Of a stretch of 64,000 nt of DNA, positions 52,626 to 61,277 are shown in pieces. Each line of letters begins with the position of its first letter. The first letter of the stretch is position 1. Source of the DNA: Bacillota bacterium. Its GTDB lineage: Bacteria > Bacillota > Bacilli > Bu12. Location of the stretch: positions 1 through 64,000 of the forward strand of contig JADBKH010000031.1 in assembly GCA_014896485.1 (NCBI GenBank), written 5' to 3'. The translations under genes and the position numbers were made by a program. The notes below the pieces were generated by a model, which worked only from the letters and a program-made list of their open reading frames with translations, had not been told where the DNA came from and made no database searches.

Positions 52626-53675
52626 GTGCAGCGAAGTCGTTGGCGTCGGCTGCGGGTCCTGTTACCCGCACTCGGTGTCGCTGGCCTGGGATTGGCGGGA
52701 TGCTCTTCGGCACCTGCCTCGGTCTTGGATCCGGCCGGGCCCGTGGCAAAAGACGAGTTAAATCTCATCACCTTTAGTTTTTGGATCATGATGTTCGTTT
52801 TGGCAGCGGTCTTTATCCTCCTCGGAATGGCATTGTGGAAGGCGCATCGTCAAAAGCAGCGGGAGGGGTTACCACCACAGACAGAAGGCAATAACCGCCT
52901 TGAGATCACTTGGACCGTGATTCCCGTGATCATTGTGATCGCACTGATGGTTCCTTCAATAAGCACGACCTTTCGGGTAGGTGTCGTACCTGCGCAAGCC
53001 AAAGATTTTCAGGTTACGGTCATTGGCCATCAATACTGGTGGGAATTTCAATATCCTGGTGAGGGCATCGTGACAGCAGATGAGTTGCACATTCCAGTCG
53101 GACAGGAGGTTGATCTGGAGATCACCTCTACCGATGTCATGCACTCATTCTGGGTGCCCCGTCTGGGTGGAAAGGTCGAAGCACTTCCGGGACATGTCAA
53201 CCAGTTGTGGCTCAAGGCCGACAAGACAGGGGTCTATCCAGGCCAATGTGCCCAGTTCTGTGGGACGGGACATGCTGACATGGCTTTCAAGGTGGTCGTC
53301 GATACGCCCCAACAGTATCAACAGTGGGTGGCTTCAATGAAGCAGACTGCAGCTACTCCCGTTTCGGCACAGGCCCAGCAAGGAAAGCAACTCTTTCAGC
53401 AGAACTGCCAGTCTTGCCATGCAATCAACGGCGTCAGCCAAGGCGCCCAGATTCCTGTCTATGGAACAGAGTACAAGGGGAGTATGGGACCCAACTTGAC
53501 CAACTTTGGATTGCATACCGGCATCGCTGGTGACACGTTGTCGAATACGCCAGCGAATCTAGCACAGTGGATTGCAGATCCACAGGCGGTCAAGCCTGGA
53601 GCGACCATGCCTCGGCTCGGTTTAAATCAATCACAGATCAATGCCGTTGCAGCTTATCTGGAAGGACTCAAGTGA
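52626..53675 (+). CDS. ctaC: Cytochrome caa3 oxidase subunit II with cytochrome c domain
   Basis: A 349-residue lipoprotein. A signal peptide ends in the lipobox LAGC near residue 24; two membrane helices follow, then the CuA domain with CAQFCGTGHADM (CxxxCxxxH..M), and a fused class I cytochrome c with heme motif CQSCH near residue 262 and a distal Met in GATMPRLGL. This fused form defines caa3-type oxidases and accepts electrons from cytochrome c. The GTG at 52626 follows GGGGAAGGGTGGTAGG. First gene of ctaCDEF. Confidence 0.96.
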   Translation: MQRSRWRRLRVLLPALGVAGLGLAGCSSAPASVLDPAGPVAKDELNLITFSFWIMMFVLAAVFILLGMALWKAHRQKQREGLPPQTEGNNRLEITWTVIPVIIVIALMVPSISTTFRVGVVPAQAKDFQVTVIGHQYWWEFQYPGEGIVTADELHIPVGQEVDLEITSTDVMHSFWVPRLGGKVEALPGHVNQLWLKADKTGVYPGQCAQFCGTGHADMAFKVVVDTPQQYQQWVASMKQTAATPVSAQAQQGKQLFQQNCQSCHAINGVSQGAQIPVYGTEYKGSMGPNLTNFGLHTGIAGDTLSNTPANLAQWIADPQAVKPGATMPRLGLNQSQINAVAAYLEGLK

Positions 53676-53730
53676 GCACGACTCCCAGGCGATAAAGACG
53701 GCTGGGTAATAGTGGAAAGGAGGAGCATCT

Positions 53731-55620
53731 GTGGCGAAGCCACAACCTCAAGAATTACCGGCACATCCAGGTGCCCAAGAGCTTCCTCAAGGCTTTTTTG
53801 GCTGGCTGTGGAGCTGGTTGACGACGGTCGACCACAAGCGTATTGCCAAGCTCTACTTTTTATTTAGCGCCCTCTTTGTCGCTATTGCTGGCGCAGAAGC
53901 CTTGGCGATGCGTATGCAGTTGATGACACCTCAGAACACGTTGATCGATGCGGCCACTTTCAACCAACTCTTTACCATGCATGGGACTTCGATGATCTTT
54001 CTGGTCGGCATGCCGTTAATTTTTGGATTTATCAACGCGGTGATGCCGTTGCAGATTGGTGCAAGGGATATGGCCTTTCCCTTTATGAATGCCCTGAGTC
54101 TGTGGCTGTTCGTCGTGGGAGGGTTGATGCTCAACTCCAGTTGGTTTTTGGGGGGGGCACCGGATGCCGGGTGGTTTGCCTATGCACCCGTCAGTACCAC
54201 GCCTTATAACCCGGGGCCGGGAATGGATTTTTACGCAATTGGTCTTCAGATCGCAGGCCTGGGGACTTTTATGAGCGGTATCAATTTCTTGGCGACGATC
54301 ATCGGCTGCCGGGCACCCGGGATGAGCTTTTGGCGGATGCCGATGTTTTCCTGGACCGCTTTTGTAACCTCTGCACTTGTTTTGTTTGCCATGCCTCCCT
54401 TGACGATCGACTTGTTTGAGCTCATCTTCGATCGTCTCTTTGGGACGAACTTCTTCAATGTGGCCGGTGGCGGCAATGTTGTCGTCTGGGATCAGCTTTT
54501 CTGGATCTTCGGTCACCCAGAGGTTTACATCCTCATCCTGCCAGCATTCGGGATCTTTTCGGAAGTTGTGCCCACCATGTCCAAAAAACCGCTGTTCGGA
54601 TATAGCTCGATGGTCTTTGCGACGCTGTTGATCGGATTTCTTTCTTACATGGTGTGGACCCATCACATGTTTGATTTCGGCTTTGGTCCGGTCATCAACA
54701 CAATCTTTACCATCAGCTCAATGCTCATCGCCGTGCCCACCGGCATCAAGATCTTCAACTGGATCTTTACGATGTGGAACGGACACATTCGCTGGAGTAC
54801 AGCGATGTATTTTGCAGTCGGGTTCATCCCTTCGTTTGTCATGGGGGGTGTCACTGGGGTGATGCTGGCCATGGCACCTGCCGACCTGCAGTATCACGAC
54901 AGCTACTTTGTAGTTGCACACTTCCATTATGTCTTGATCGGGGGGCTGATCTTCGGCTTATTTGCCGGGATCTTCTACTGGTTTCCAAAGATCTACGGCC
55001 GGATGCTCAACGAGCGTTTGGGAAAAATCACGTTTTGGCTGGTATTTGTCGGTTTCCACACCACTTTCTTGCCTCAACACTTTATGGGCCTATTGGGGAT
55101 GCCGCGGCGTGTCTTTACGTACAAGGCTGGCATGGGCTTGGAGACGTTGAATCTGATCAGCACGATCGGTTCTTGGATCATGGGGGTCGGGTTCTTGATC
55201 TTCCTGATCAATTTGGTCCACACCCTGCGCTCTGGGCCACGCGCAAGTGCCGATCCGTGGGATGGGCGCACCTTGGAGTGGGCAACCTCCTCTCCGGCTC
55301 CAGAGTATAACTTTGCGGCAGTGCCTTTGATCCGCGCGCGGGATGCGTTGTGGGCGGAAAAGCAGCATGGCAACGGGCGGATTCCTGCCGCACAACCTCC
55401 TGGGCCGATCCATATGCCATCGCCGTCCATTTTGCCTTTTGTCATGTCTGTGGGGTTGATGATCGCGGGGTATGGAGGTATCTATCGCTCGATTATCGCC
55501 GGTGCTGTAGGGTTGATCATTACGGCAGTGGGCGTGATCTATTCAATTGTCCACCAGGATCGTGGCTTCCATGTCCATCCGGCTGCACCTGAGGCACAAG
55601 AGGAGGGTGCACCCGCATGA
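53731..55620 (+). CDS. ctaD: Cytochrome c oxidase subunit I
   Basis: Catalytic subunit, 629 residues, with at least 12 membrane helices. The heme ligands and CuB site are visible: MHGTSMIF (low-spin heme His), IFGHPEVYILILPAFG (CuB His and cross-linked Tyr), WTHHMF (two CuB His) and HFHYVLIGG (heme a3 and a His). GGAGGAGCATCT precedes the GTG. It overlaps ctaE by four bases (ATGA). It reduces O2 to water and pumps protons. Confidence 0.98.
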   Translation: MAKPQPQELPAHPGAQELPQGFFGWLWSWLTTVDHKRIAKLYFLFSALFVAIAGAEALAMRMQLMTPQNTLIDAATFNQLFTMHGTSMIFLVGMPLIFGFINAVMPLQIGARDMAFPFMNALSLWLFVVGGLMLNSSWFLGGAPDAGWFAYAPVSTTPYNPGPGMDFYAIGLQIAGLGTFMSGINFLATIIGCRAPGMSFWRMPMFSWTAFVTSALVLFAMPPLTIDLFELIFDRLFGTNFFNVAGGGNVVVWDQLFWIFGHPEVYILILPAFGIFSEVVPTMSKKPLFGYSSMVFATLLIGFLSYMVWTHHMFDFGFGPVINTIFTISSMLIAVPTGIKIFNWIFTMWNGHIRWSTAMYFAVGFIPSFVMGGVTGVMLAMAPADLQYHDSYFVVAHFHYVLIGGLIFGLFAGIFYWFPKIYGRMLNERLGKITFWLVFVGFHTTFLPQHFMGLLGMPRRVFTYKAGMGLETLNLISTIGSWIMGVGFLIFLINLVHTLRSGPRASADPWDGRTLEWATSSPAPEYNFAAVPLIRARDALWAEKQHGNGRIPAAQPPGPIHMPSPSILPFVMSVGLMIAGYGGIYRSIIAGAVGLIITAVGVIYSIVHQDRGFHVHPAAPEAQEEGAPA

Positions 55621-56234
55621 GCAGCTCTACAGGACAAGTGCAGCAAGGGTCTCAAACGTTGGAAGCATCTACCGAACATGGCCGCTTGCGTATCTTGGGC
55701 TTTTGGATCTTTCTGGCCGGTGAATGTGCGCTCTTCGCCTCCTTGATCGGCAGCTATCTGGCGTTGCATGGTCAAACCGCTGGCGGCCCGACGGCGCAGC
55801 AAGTATTCAACTTACCAATGACCGGAGCGGCGACGGTTGCGCTGCTCTCCAGCAGCTTTACCTGCGTGTTGGCGATTGTCGGCATGCAACGGGGGAGTCG
55901 CGGTGCCGTAACAGGGGGACTGATTGCCACCATCCTGTTGGGTCTGTGTTTCATGGGCTTTCAGGTTTTTGAGTTCGTTCACTATTACAAAGAGGGCTTC
56001 ACCTTTACCAACAGCGCTTTCGGCTCGTCGTTCTACACATTGGTCGGCTTTCACGGTGGTCACGTGACCTTTGGCATCATTTGGCTCGTGGCGCTCCTGC
56101 TGACCACGATGCGACGCGAGCTGGATGGTGATCTCGCTTCCCGCCTGTATGTCGGTGGACTGTACTGGCATTTTGTCGATGTGGTATGGGTGATCATTTT
56201 TACGGTGGTCTATCTGATGGGAAAGATGGGGTGA
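55617..56234 (+). CDS. ctaE: Cytochrome c oxidase subunit III
   Basis: A 205-residue membrane subunit with five helices. The family blocks are LGFWIFLAGECALFASLIGSY, FHGGHVTFGIIWL and YWHFVDVVWVIIFTVVYL. It stabilises subunit I. It overlaps ctaD and is followed three bases later by ctaF. Confidence 0.97.
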   Translation: MSSSTGQVQQGSQTLEASTEHGRLRILGFWIFLAGECALFASLIGSYLALHGQTAGGPTAQQVFNLPMTGAATVALLSSSFTCVLAIVGMQRGSRGAVTGGLIATILLGLCFMGFQVFEFVHYYKEGFTFTNSAFGSSFYTLVGFHGGHVTFGIIWLVALLLTTMRRELDGDLASRLYVGGLYWHFVDVVWVIIFTVVYLMGKMG

Positions 56235-56237
56235 ACG

Positions 56238-56585
56238 ATGGAACCGGATTCCGAATTGATGCAGGTGGGCGCGCGGGAGGGCGAAGAACTCGGCGATCCT
56301 GAGCTGTTGCGCGATACAGGGCGCCACTTGGCCGAATGGGCCGTCATGATCTTCCTCACCCTTGTCGCTTTTGCCGCCACAGGCTTTCATTGGCTCTCTG
56401 TCCCGGGCCTCGTGGTCGTGCTGCTCGTTTTGGCCGCGGTTCAAGTGGTGCTTCAACTGGTTCGTTTCATGCACCTGGATCCTCGCCGTGAAGGGATGGT
56501 AACCGCTTTTATCGGTGGTGGACTTGGACTAGGGATCATCATCGCCCTTTCCGTCGCGTATTTGGTCTATACGTTCCATTCCTAA
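56238..56585 (+). CDS. ctaF: Cytochrome c oxidase subunit IV (CtaF/CoxD type)
   Basis: A 115-residue small subunit with three membrane segments (MIFLTLVAFAATGFHWL, LVVVLLVLAAVQVVLQLV, GGGLGLGIIIALSVAYLVY) and the conserved VRFMHLDP. Last gene of ctaCDEF, followed by a terminator. Confidence 0.93.
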   Translation: MEPDSELMQVGAREGEELGDPELLRDTGRHLAEWAVMIFLTLVAFAATGFHWLSVPGLVVVLLVLAAVQVVLQLVRFMHLDPRREGMVTAFIGGGLGLGIIIALSVAYLVYTFHS

Positions 56586-56612
56586 ATCGGGGGCGCTGCT
56601 GCGCAATTTTAC

Positions 56613-56645
56613 TGCCCGCCTTCGCGCGGGCATTTTCCCTTTTTG
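56613..56645 (+). terminator. Terminator after ctaF
   Basis: Stem TGCCCGC / GCGGGCA with loop CTTCGC followed by TTTTCCCTTTTT. It separates ctaCDEF from ctaB. Confidence 0.85.
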
Positions 56646-56774
56646 TGAAACGCCGCTCCAATCAGATGCTTTTGTCGGGTCCCTTTCTTCTCCATTGACG
56701 GATTGGACGACCTGGGTAATCCTTTGTACAGGAGTAGTGTGGTGTCTCGAGGGGAAAAGGGAGGGACAAGGGAA

Positions 56775-57725
56775 GTGGATCGAGCAGCACAGGGGTACGA
56801 AGCAATCGTACCCGCTGGCAAGAGAGAAGAGACCCCTGCAGAACGGCAACCGATCCGAGAGCGGTTGGCTGTCGCTTCAGATTATTTTTCCCTGATGAAA
56901 CCACGTATTGTGGCTCTACTGGTGATAACCAGTTTTTGCGCGATGATCGTTGCCGGCGGAGGATGGCCCCAAGGCTGGCTTTTGTTGTGGACATCGCTGG
57001 GACTTGCTCTCTCCGCCGGAGGGGCCAATGCGATCAACATGTGGTATGACCGCGACATCGATGCGGTGATGGAGCGGACGCGGCATCGTCCGATCCCTTC
57101 AGGACGCATGGAAGCGCGCAACGCGTTGATTTTTGGCATTGCGCTTGAAATCGCTTCGATTCTGTTGCTTCTGCCGGCAGCCGGGCTTCTGCCGACGATC
57201 TTCTCGACCGCAGGTTTTGTCTACTACGTGTTTATCTATACGATGTGGCTCAAGCGCCGTACTCCCCAGAATATCGTCATTGGCGGTGCAGCAGGCGCTT
57301 TTCCTCCGATGGTCGGATGGAGTGCTGTGACGGGTGCGCTCAACGTTGCCCCATTGTTGATGTTTCTGATCATTTTCCTATGGACGCCGCCGCACTTTTG
57401 GGCTTTGGCGATCAGCAAACAGGAGGAGTATCGTACCGCAGGGGTCCCAATGATGCCTGTGGCAAAGGATCGTGCTGCAAGGCAGCAGAGCATTGTCTAC
57501 GACGTGTTGCTGTTGGCGGTCAGTGTGGCCCTTTACTTTACGGGGTATGTCGGACGTGTCTACCTCGTCTTTGCAATCGCTTTGGGGGTTGGTTTTCTCG
57601 TGCACAATGCGTTTCTTTTGAGAGAGCCCAATGGGCCCCAAAGTGTATGGGCGAGGCGTACATTTCGCTATTCGGTCATCTACCTGACGGTGCTGTTTGC
57701 GGTCATGGTGATCAACGTCCGGTAG
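56775..57725 (+). CDS. ctaB: Protoheme IX farnesyltransferase (heme O synthase)
   Basis: UbiA-superfamily enzyme that adds a farnesyl group to heme, the step before CtaA. The Asp-rich motif is NMWYDRDIDAVMERTRHRPIPSG and the second is PPHFWALAISKQEEYRTAGVPMMP. About eight membrane helices. The GTG at 56775 follows AGGGACAAGGG. The 316-residue protein is of normal length. With ctaA, it supplies the heme a of the adjacent oxidase. Confidence 0.96.
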   Translation: MDRAAQGYEAIVPAGKREETPAERQPIRERLAVASDYFSLMKPRIVALLVITSFCAMIVAGGGWPQGWLLLWTSLGLALSAGGANAINMWYDRDIDAVMERTRHRPIPSGRMEARNALIFGIALEIASILLLLPAAGLLPTIFSTAGFVYYVFIYTMWLKRRTPQNIVIGGAAGAFPPMVGWSAVTGALNVAPLLMFLIIFLWTPPHFWALAISKQEEYRTAGVPMMPVAKDRAARQQSIVYDVLLLAVSVALYFTGYVGRVYLVFAIALGVGFLVHNAFLLREPNGPQSVWARRTFRYSVIYLTVLFAVMVINVR

Positions 57726-57751
57726 AACGTGGAGGGGATGAGGGGAGTTCA

Positions 57752-58205
57752 ATGGGTCTAGCGCTGGCTTACTTCAACGAAGCCTGTATGATTCTCAGTG
57801 CGGTACTTATGGGTTTTTTGCGATTCCATTCGTCACCATCGTGTTCATCGCCATCGTGCGATCATGTTGACGGCCGCGGGTTTTGCGACCGCCTTCTTTT
57901 TGAGCTATGTAGCCAAAACGCTCCTGGTCGGGGATACGACTTTCGGTGGACCAAAGTCTTGGGAAGCACCCTACCAAATCTTTTTGCAGGTACATGTCAT
58001 CCTGGCGACGTTGGCAGGAGTGGCGGGCATTTTTACGCTGGTTTGGGCGTTGCAAGGACGTTTTCGTCGGCACCGCCGAATCGCCCCCTGGACGGCCAGC
58101 GGTTGGTTTGTGGCAGCGGCTACAGGGCTGGTGGTTTTCTTGTTGCTCTATATTCTCTATCCCCCTGGGCCTACTCAAGACATTTGGAAGACCATTTCAG
58201 GGTAA
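57752..58205 (+). pseudogene. DUF420 (YozB-like) membrane protein, one frameshift
   Basis: The ATG at 57752 with GAGGGGATGAGGGGAG upstream opens FNEACMILSAVLMGF, then the frame must change within the TTTTTT run near 57812 to continue HRHRAIMLTAAGFATAFFLSYVAKTLLVGDTTFGG to the stop at 58205. Joined, it is a typical DUF420 protein of about 150 residues with four membrane segments and the conserved HR.IML and FGG blocks. DUF420 genes commonly lie with ctaB and oxidase genes. The homopolymer position makes a sequencing error likely. Confidence 0.75.
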
Positions 58206-58298
58206 AAAGGATGGGTCGATTGGCCCGACGTCGTGGGCGCTGGCCTTATGCATGAGGAGAGAAGAGAAGGGCGACGCTGCAGACAGGAGGGAGATCGC

Positions 58299-59210
58299 AT
58301 GACCATCGGACTGGTGGGATTGGGGAAGATGGGCCTCAATCTCGCATTGAATGCGCAGGAACACGGACATTCAGTGATAGGTACCGATCTCAACGCAGAA
58401 AGCCGACGTAAAGCACAAGAAGCTGGGGTGGAGAGCGAGACAGCGCTCGCTTCCTTGGTTCAACGCTTGGTGCCGCCGCGGGTCATCTGGGTGATGGTTC
58501 CAGCCGGTGAAGCGGTGGATGCCGTGATGACCGAGCTTACGCAGCTGCTTTCTCCCGGGGATACGGTCATCGATGCCGGCAATTCGCATTTCCGCGATTC
58601 ATTGAACCATCACCAGCAGCTGAAGGAGAAGCAGATCGGCTTTCTGGACGTGGGCACCAGTGGTGGGATTGCCGGGGCGCGTCGAGGTGCTTGTTTCATG
58701 GTCGGCGGTGAGCCTGAAGTAGCGGGACGGGTGGCGCCTCTCCTGCAGCAGATGGCGGTGGAAGGGGGCTACCTTTACGCTGGCGGTCCAGGAGCAGGCC
58801 ACTTTTTAAAGATGGTGCATAACGGCATCGAGTACGGCATGATGCAGGCCATTGGAGAAGGTTTTGCCGTTTTGGAAGGCTCTCCTTATTCGTACGATCT
58901 GGCCAAGGTTGCCCACTGTTTTAACCATGGTTCGGTAGTACGTAGTTGGCTGATGGAGCTGTGCGAACAGGCCTTTCAAAAATCACCCCATCTCGATGAA
59001 ATTGCAGATGTCATGCATTCTTCTGGGGAAGGCCAGTGGACCGTAGAGGAAGCGTTGCGCGAGCGGGTGCCTGTGCCTGTCATTGCGCTTTCCCTACTGA
59101 TGCGTTTCCGTTCGGAAGAAAAAAGTTCCTTTACCGGCAAGGTGGTTGCTGCCCTGCGCAACGAATTTGGCGGTCATCCCGTCGACCGGGTGGAGTCGAC
59201 TGATTCCTAG
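58299..59210 (+). CDS. 6-phosphogluconate dehydrogenase, short (YqeC/GntZ-like, likely NAD) type
   Basis: A 303-residue 6-phosphogluconate dehydrogenase that decarboxylates 6-phosphogluconate to ribulose 5-phosphate. The cofactor motif is GLVGLGKMGLNLA; the active-site blocks are DVGTSGGIAGARRGACFMVGG and GHFLKMVHNGIEYGMMQAIGEG (catalytic Lys). The short length (about 300 against 470) marks the NAD-preferring group. The ATG at 58299 has GGGAGATCGC upstream. It provides ribulose 5-phosphate, one of the precursors used by RibB in the neighbouring operon. Confidence 0.93.
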   Translation: MTIGLVGLGKMGLNLALNAQEHGHSVIGTDLNAESRRKAQEAGVESETALASLVQRLVPPRVIWVMVPAGEAVDAVMTELTQLLSPGDTVIDAGNSHFRDSLNHHQQLKEKQIGFLDVGTSGGIAGARRGACFMVGGEPEVAGRVAPLLQQMAVEGGYLYAGGPGAGHFLKMVHNGIEYGMMQAIGEGFAVLEGSPYSYDLAKVAHCFNHGSVVRSWLMELCEQAFQKSPHLDEIADVMHSSGEGQWTVEEALRERVPVPVIALSLLMRFRSEEKSSFTGKVVAALRNEFGGHPVDRVESTDS

Positions 59211-59263
59211 CGAGGGATCGCCTCGGTTCGCCTCTGGCGATCGTGTTGTGATGATCGTTGTGC

Positions 59264-59269
59264 TATACT
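59264..59269 (+). promoter_or_regulatory. Extended -10 promoter for the rib operon
   Basis: TGCTATACT includes an extended TG and TATACT -10 box, 19 bases before the riboswitch P1 stem. No good -35 box lies 17 bases upstream, which fits extended -10 promoters. Confidence 0.5.
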
Positions 59270-59287
59270 ATCTTTCAACTTTTGCAA

Positions 59288-59414
59288 GGCTCTCGGGGCA
59301 GGGTGCGATTCCCGACCGGCGGTATGCGGATTTCCGCGAGCCCGCGACCCGGTGGATCCGGTGGATCTGGTGAGAGACCAGAGCCGACAGTGATAGTCTG
59401 GAGGGGAGAGAGCC
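59288..59414 (+). promoter_or_regulatory. FMN riboswitch (RFN element)
   Basis: Conserved RFN blocks are present in order: GGGGCAGGGTG, ATTCCCGACCGGCGGTA, AGCCCGCGA, GGTGAGA, CCAGAGCCGACAGTGATAGT and CTGGA. The P1 stem is GGCTCTC (59288-59294) with GAGAGCC (59408-59414). Binding of FMN should reduce expression of the rib genes. Confidence 0.95.
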
Positions 59415-59484
59415 GATATACCGACAGGATCGTACTGTCGGTCTCTCTCCGATCTGTGCCCTTCGCTTTGCGAGGGGCACATTT
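59408..59484 (+). terminator. Riboswitch expression platform with two hairpins
   Basis: The 3' strand of P1 (GAGAGAG, from 59406) can instead pair with CTCTCTC at 59443-59449, across the stem CCGACAG/CTGTCGG. A second hairpin at 59456-59480 (11 pairs, GTGCCC... / ...GGGCAC) is followed by ATTTGT, a weak terminator. Mutually exclusive pairing with P1 is the expected switch; the exact mode is inferred. Confidence 0.55.
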
Positions 59485-59515
59485 GTCGATCGAAGGGCGA
59501 GAGAAGGGACGCTGG

Positions 59516-60664
59516 GTGGACGGAGATCGACACTGGATGGAGCAAGCGGTGGCATTGGCGGCATTGGGAGAGGGGCAAACAATGCCCAACCCTTTGGTGG
59601 GCGCTGTGATTGTGCAACAGGGCCGCTTGGTCGGTCAAGGTGCCCATCTTTGGCCGGGAGAACCACATGCAGAGATCCTCGCACTGGCACAGGCGGGTAA
59701 AGCGGCGAGAGGGGCTACACTCTTTGTCACGTTAGAGCCCTGCAACCACTGGGGGCGCACACCTCCGTGTACCCACGCTATTCTCGAAGCAGGGATCGCG
59801 CGTGTCGTCGTTGGAGCATGTGACCCCAATCCAGTGGCGGCCGGCGGGATCGCTGCTTTGACTGCGGCAGGGGTAGAGGTCGAAACTGGCCTGCTCGAAA
59901 CTGTCGTACAGGAGCAGAACCGTGCTTTCTTCTTCGCTGTTACACACGGCCGGCCCTATGTGGTTGCCAAATGGGCGATGACATTGGACGGGCGTGTCGC
60001 CACGGTTTCAGGAGATAGTCGCTGGGTGACGGGAGAGGCCGCCCGCCGCGAGGTACATCGCTTACGGGCCCAAAGCGGCGCTGTGTTGGTTGGACGTGGC
60101 ACGGTGGCAGCCGATGATCCCCAGTTGACCGTGCGGCTGGTCTCTGCCGCACGCCAGCCTTTGCGGGTTGTTCTCGATAGCCAACTGCGCCTTCCACTCG
60201 ACCGAAAGATCTTTGATACACGGGATGCACCAACCTTGCTTTTCCACACCGAAAAAGCCTCTTCGCAAAAGCAAGCAGCGTTGCGGGAGCGCGGTGTCGA
60301 AGTGCTGCAGTGTCCCTCCACCGAAGCAGGCACAGTTGATCTGTCTGAAGTGTTGGCGGAGCTTGCCCGCCGACAGATCCGTCAGTTGCTTGTTGAGGCG
60401 GGCCCACAGCTTATGAGCACTTTTTTGCGCCAAGGATTCGTCGATGAAATGTGGATCTACATCGCTCCTGCTGTGGAAGGCGGAGCGGGACGGCCACCGA
60501 CATTGGGAAGCGGTGCGGTGCGAATGGCCGAGGTCTCACGGTGGGAGTGGGTGGAAACCACACGGATCGGAGACGATCTCCGCCTGACTTTGCGCCCCCG
60601 ACAGCAGTCGGGCGCACAAACCGATCAAGAAAGTGGAGGAGAAAGGGGCGAGAGCCTTGTTTAG
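59516..60664 (+). CDS. ribD: Bifunctional riboflavin deaminase/reductase
   Basis: A 382-residue bifunctional enzyme for the second and third steps of riboflavin synthesis. The N-terminal deaminase has PHAEILAL and PCNHWGRTPPC (zinc); the C-terminal reductase has KWAMTLDGRVATVSGDSRWVTG and LLVEAGPQLMSTFL. The GTG at 59516 follows GAGAAGGGA; ATG 59537 is an alternative. It is first gene of the rib operon after the FMN riboswitch and overlaps ribE by eight bases. Confidence 0.95.
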   Translation: MDGDRHWMEQAVALAALGEGQTMPNPLVGAVIVQQGRLVGQGAHLWPGEPHAEILALAQAGKAARGATLFVTLEPCNHWGRTPPCTHAILEAGIARVVVGACDPNPVAAGGIAALTAAGVEVETGLLETVVQEQNRAFFFAVTHGRPYVVAKWAMTLDGRVATVSGDSRWVTGEAARREVHRLRAQSGAVLVGRGTVAADDPQLTVRLVSAARQPLRVVLDSQLRLPLDRKIFDTRDAPTLLFHTEKASSQKQAALRERGVEVLQCPSTEAGTVDLSEVLAELARRQIRQLLVEAGPQLMSTFLRQGFVDEMWIYIAPAVEGGAGRPPTLGSGAVRMAEVSRWEWVETTRIGDDLRLTLRPRQQSGAQTDQESGGERGESLV

Positions 60665-61277
60665 CGGGATTGTCGCAGAGATGGGCAAGGTCACCGCGTT
60701 GGAAGATCATTTCCCGGGAAAGTCCCTTACGGTTTACGCGCCTCAAACTGCACCCAAGCTTGCCATTGGCGGATCCGTGGCTGTCAATGGGTGCTGCCTG
60801 ACGGTGACAAAGCTATCAAAGGATCGGTTGAGTGTTGATTTGACTCCGGAGACGCTACAGCGCACGGCACTGGGAAGTGCACAAGTCGACGAAGCAGTCA
60901 ACTTGGAGCCGCCACTGACATTGGCTACCCCTCTTGATGGCCACTTGGTGCTGGGACACATCGATGGTCTGGGACAGATCGAGGAAGTGCGCAATGGGGC
61001 GGAAGGGCGCTGGCTGATCGTTGCATTCAGTGCTGAGCTGGCACCGTTTGTGGCCGCGAAAGGGTCGATCGCGGTAGACGGTGTGAGTCTGACCGTGGTA
61101 GAAGCAGAAGAGAATTGGTTTTCGGTAACCGTGATTCCGCATACCGCTGCCGTGACCACACTAGGGCACAGGCAGGCCGGGGATCGTGTGGCCATCGAAG
61201 TCGATGTGCTGGCGCGGTATTTAGCGCGTTTGATGCAGGCAGGCACAGCGAGAGGGAAAGGGGTTGCGCAGCCATGA
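60657..61277 (+). CDS. ribE: Riboflavin synthase alpha chain
   Basis: A 206-residue protein with two tandem beta-barrel lumazine-binding domains: [11 protein letters not shown] and [17 protein letters not shown] each starting a repeat, with VNGCCLTVT and VDGVSLTVV as matching blocks. It converts two 6,7-dimethyl-8-ribityllumazine to riboflavin. The start is TTG 60657, overlapping ribD. It overlaps ribBA by four bases. Confidence 0.95.
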   Translation: MFSGIVAEMGKVTALEDHFPGKSLTVYAPQTAPKLAIGGSVAVNGCCLTVTKLSKDRLSVDLTPETLQRTALGSAQVDEAVNLEPPLTLATPLDGHLVLGHIDGLGQIEEVRNGAEGRWLIVAFSAELAPFVAAKGSIAVDGVSLTVVEAEENWFSVTVIPHTAAVTTLGHRQAGDRVAIEVDVLARYLARLMQAGTARGKGVAQP

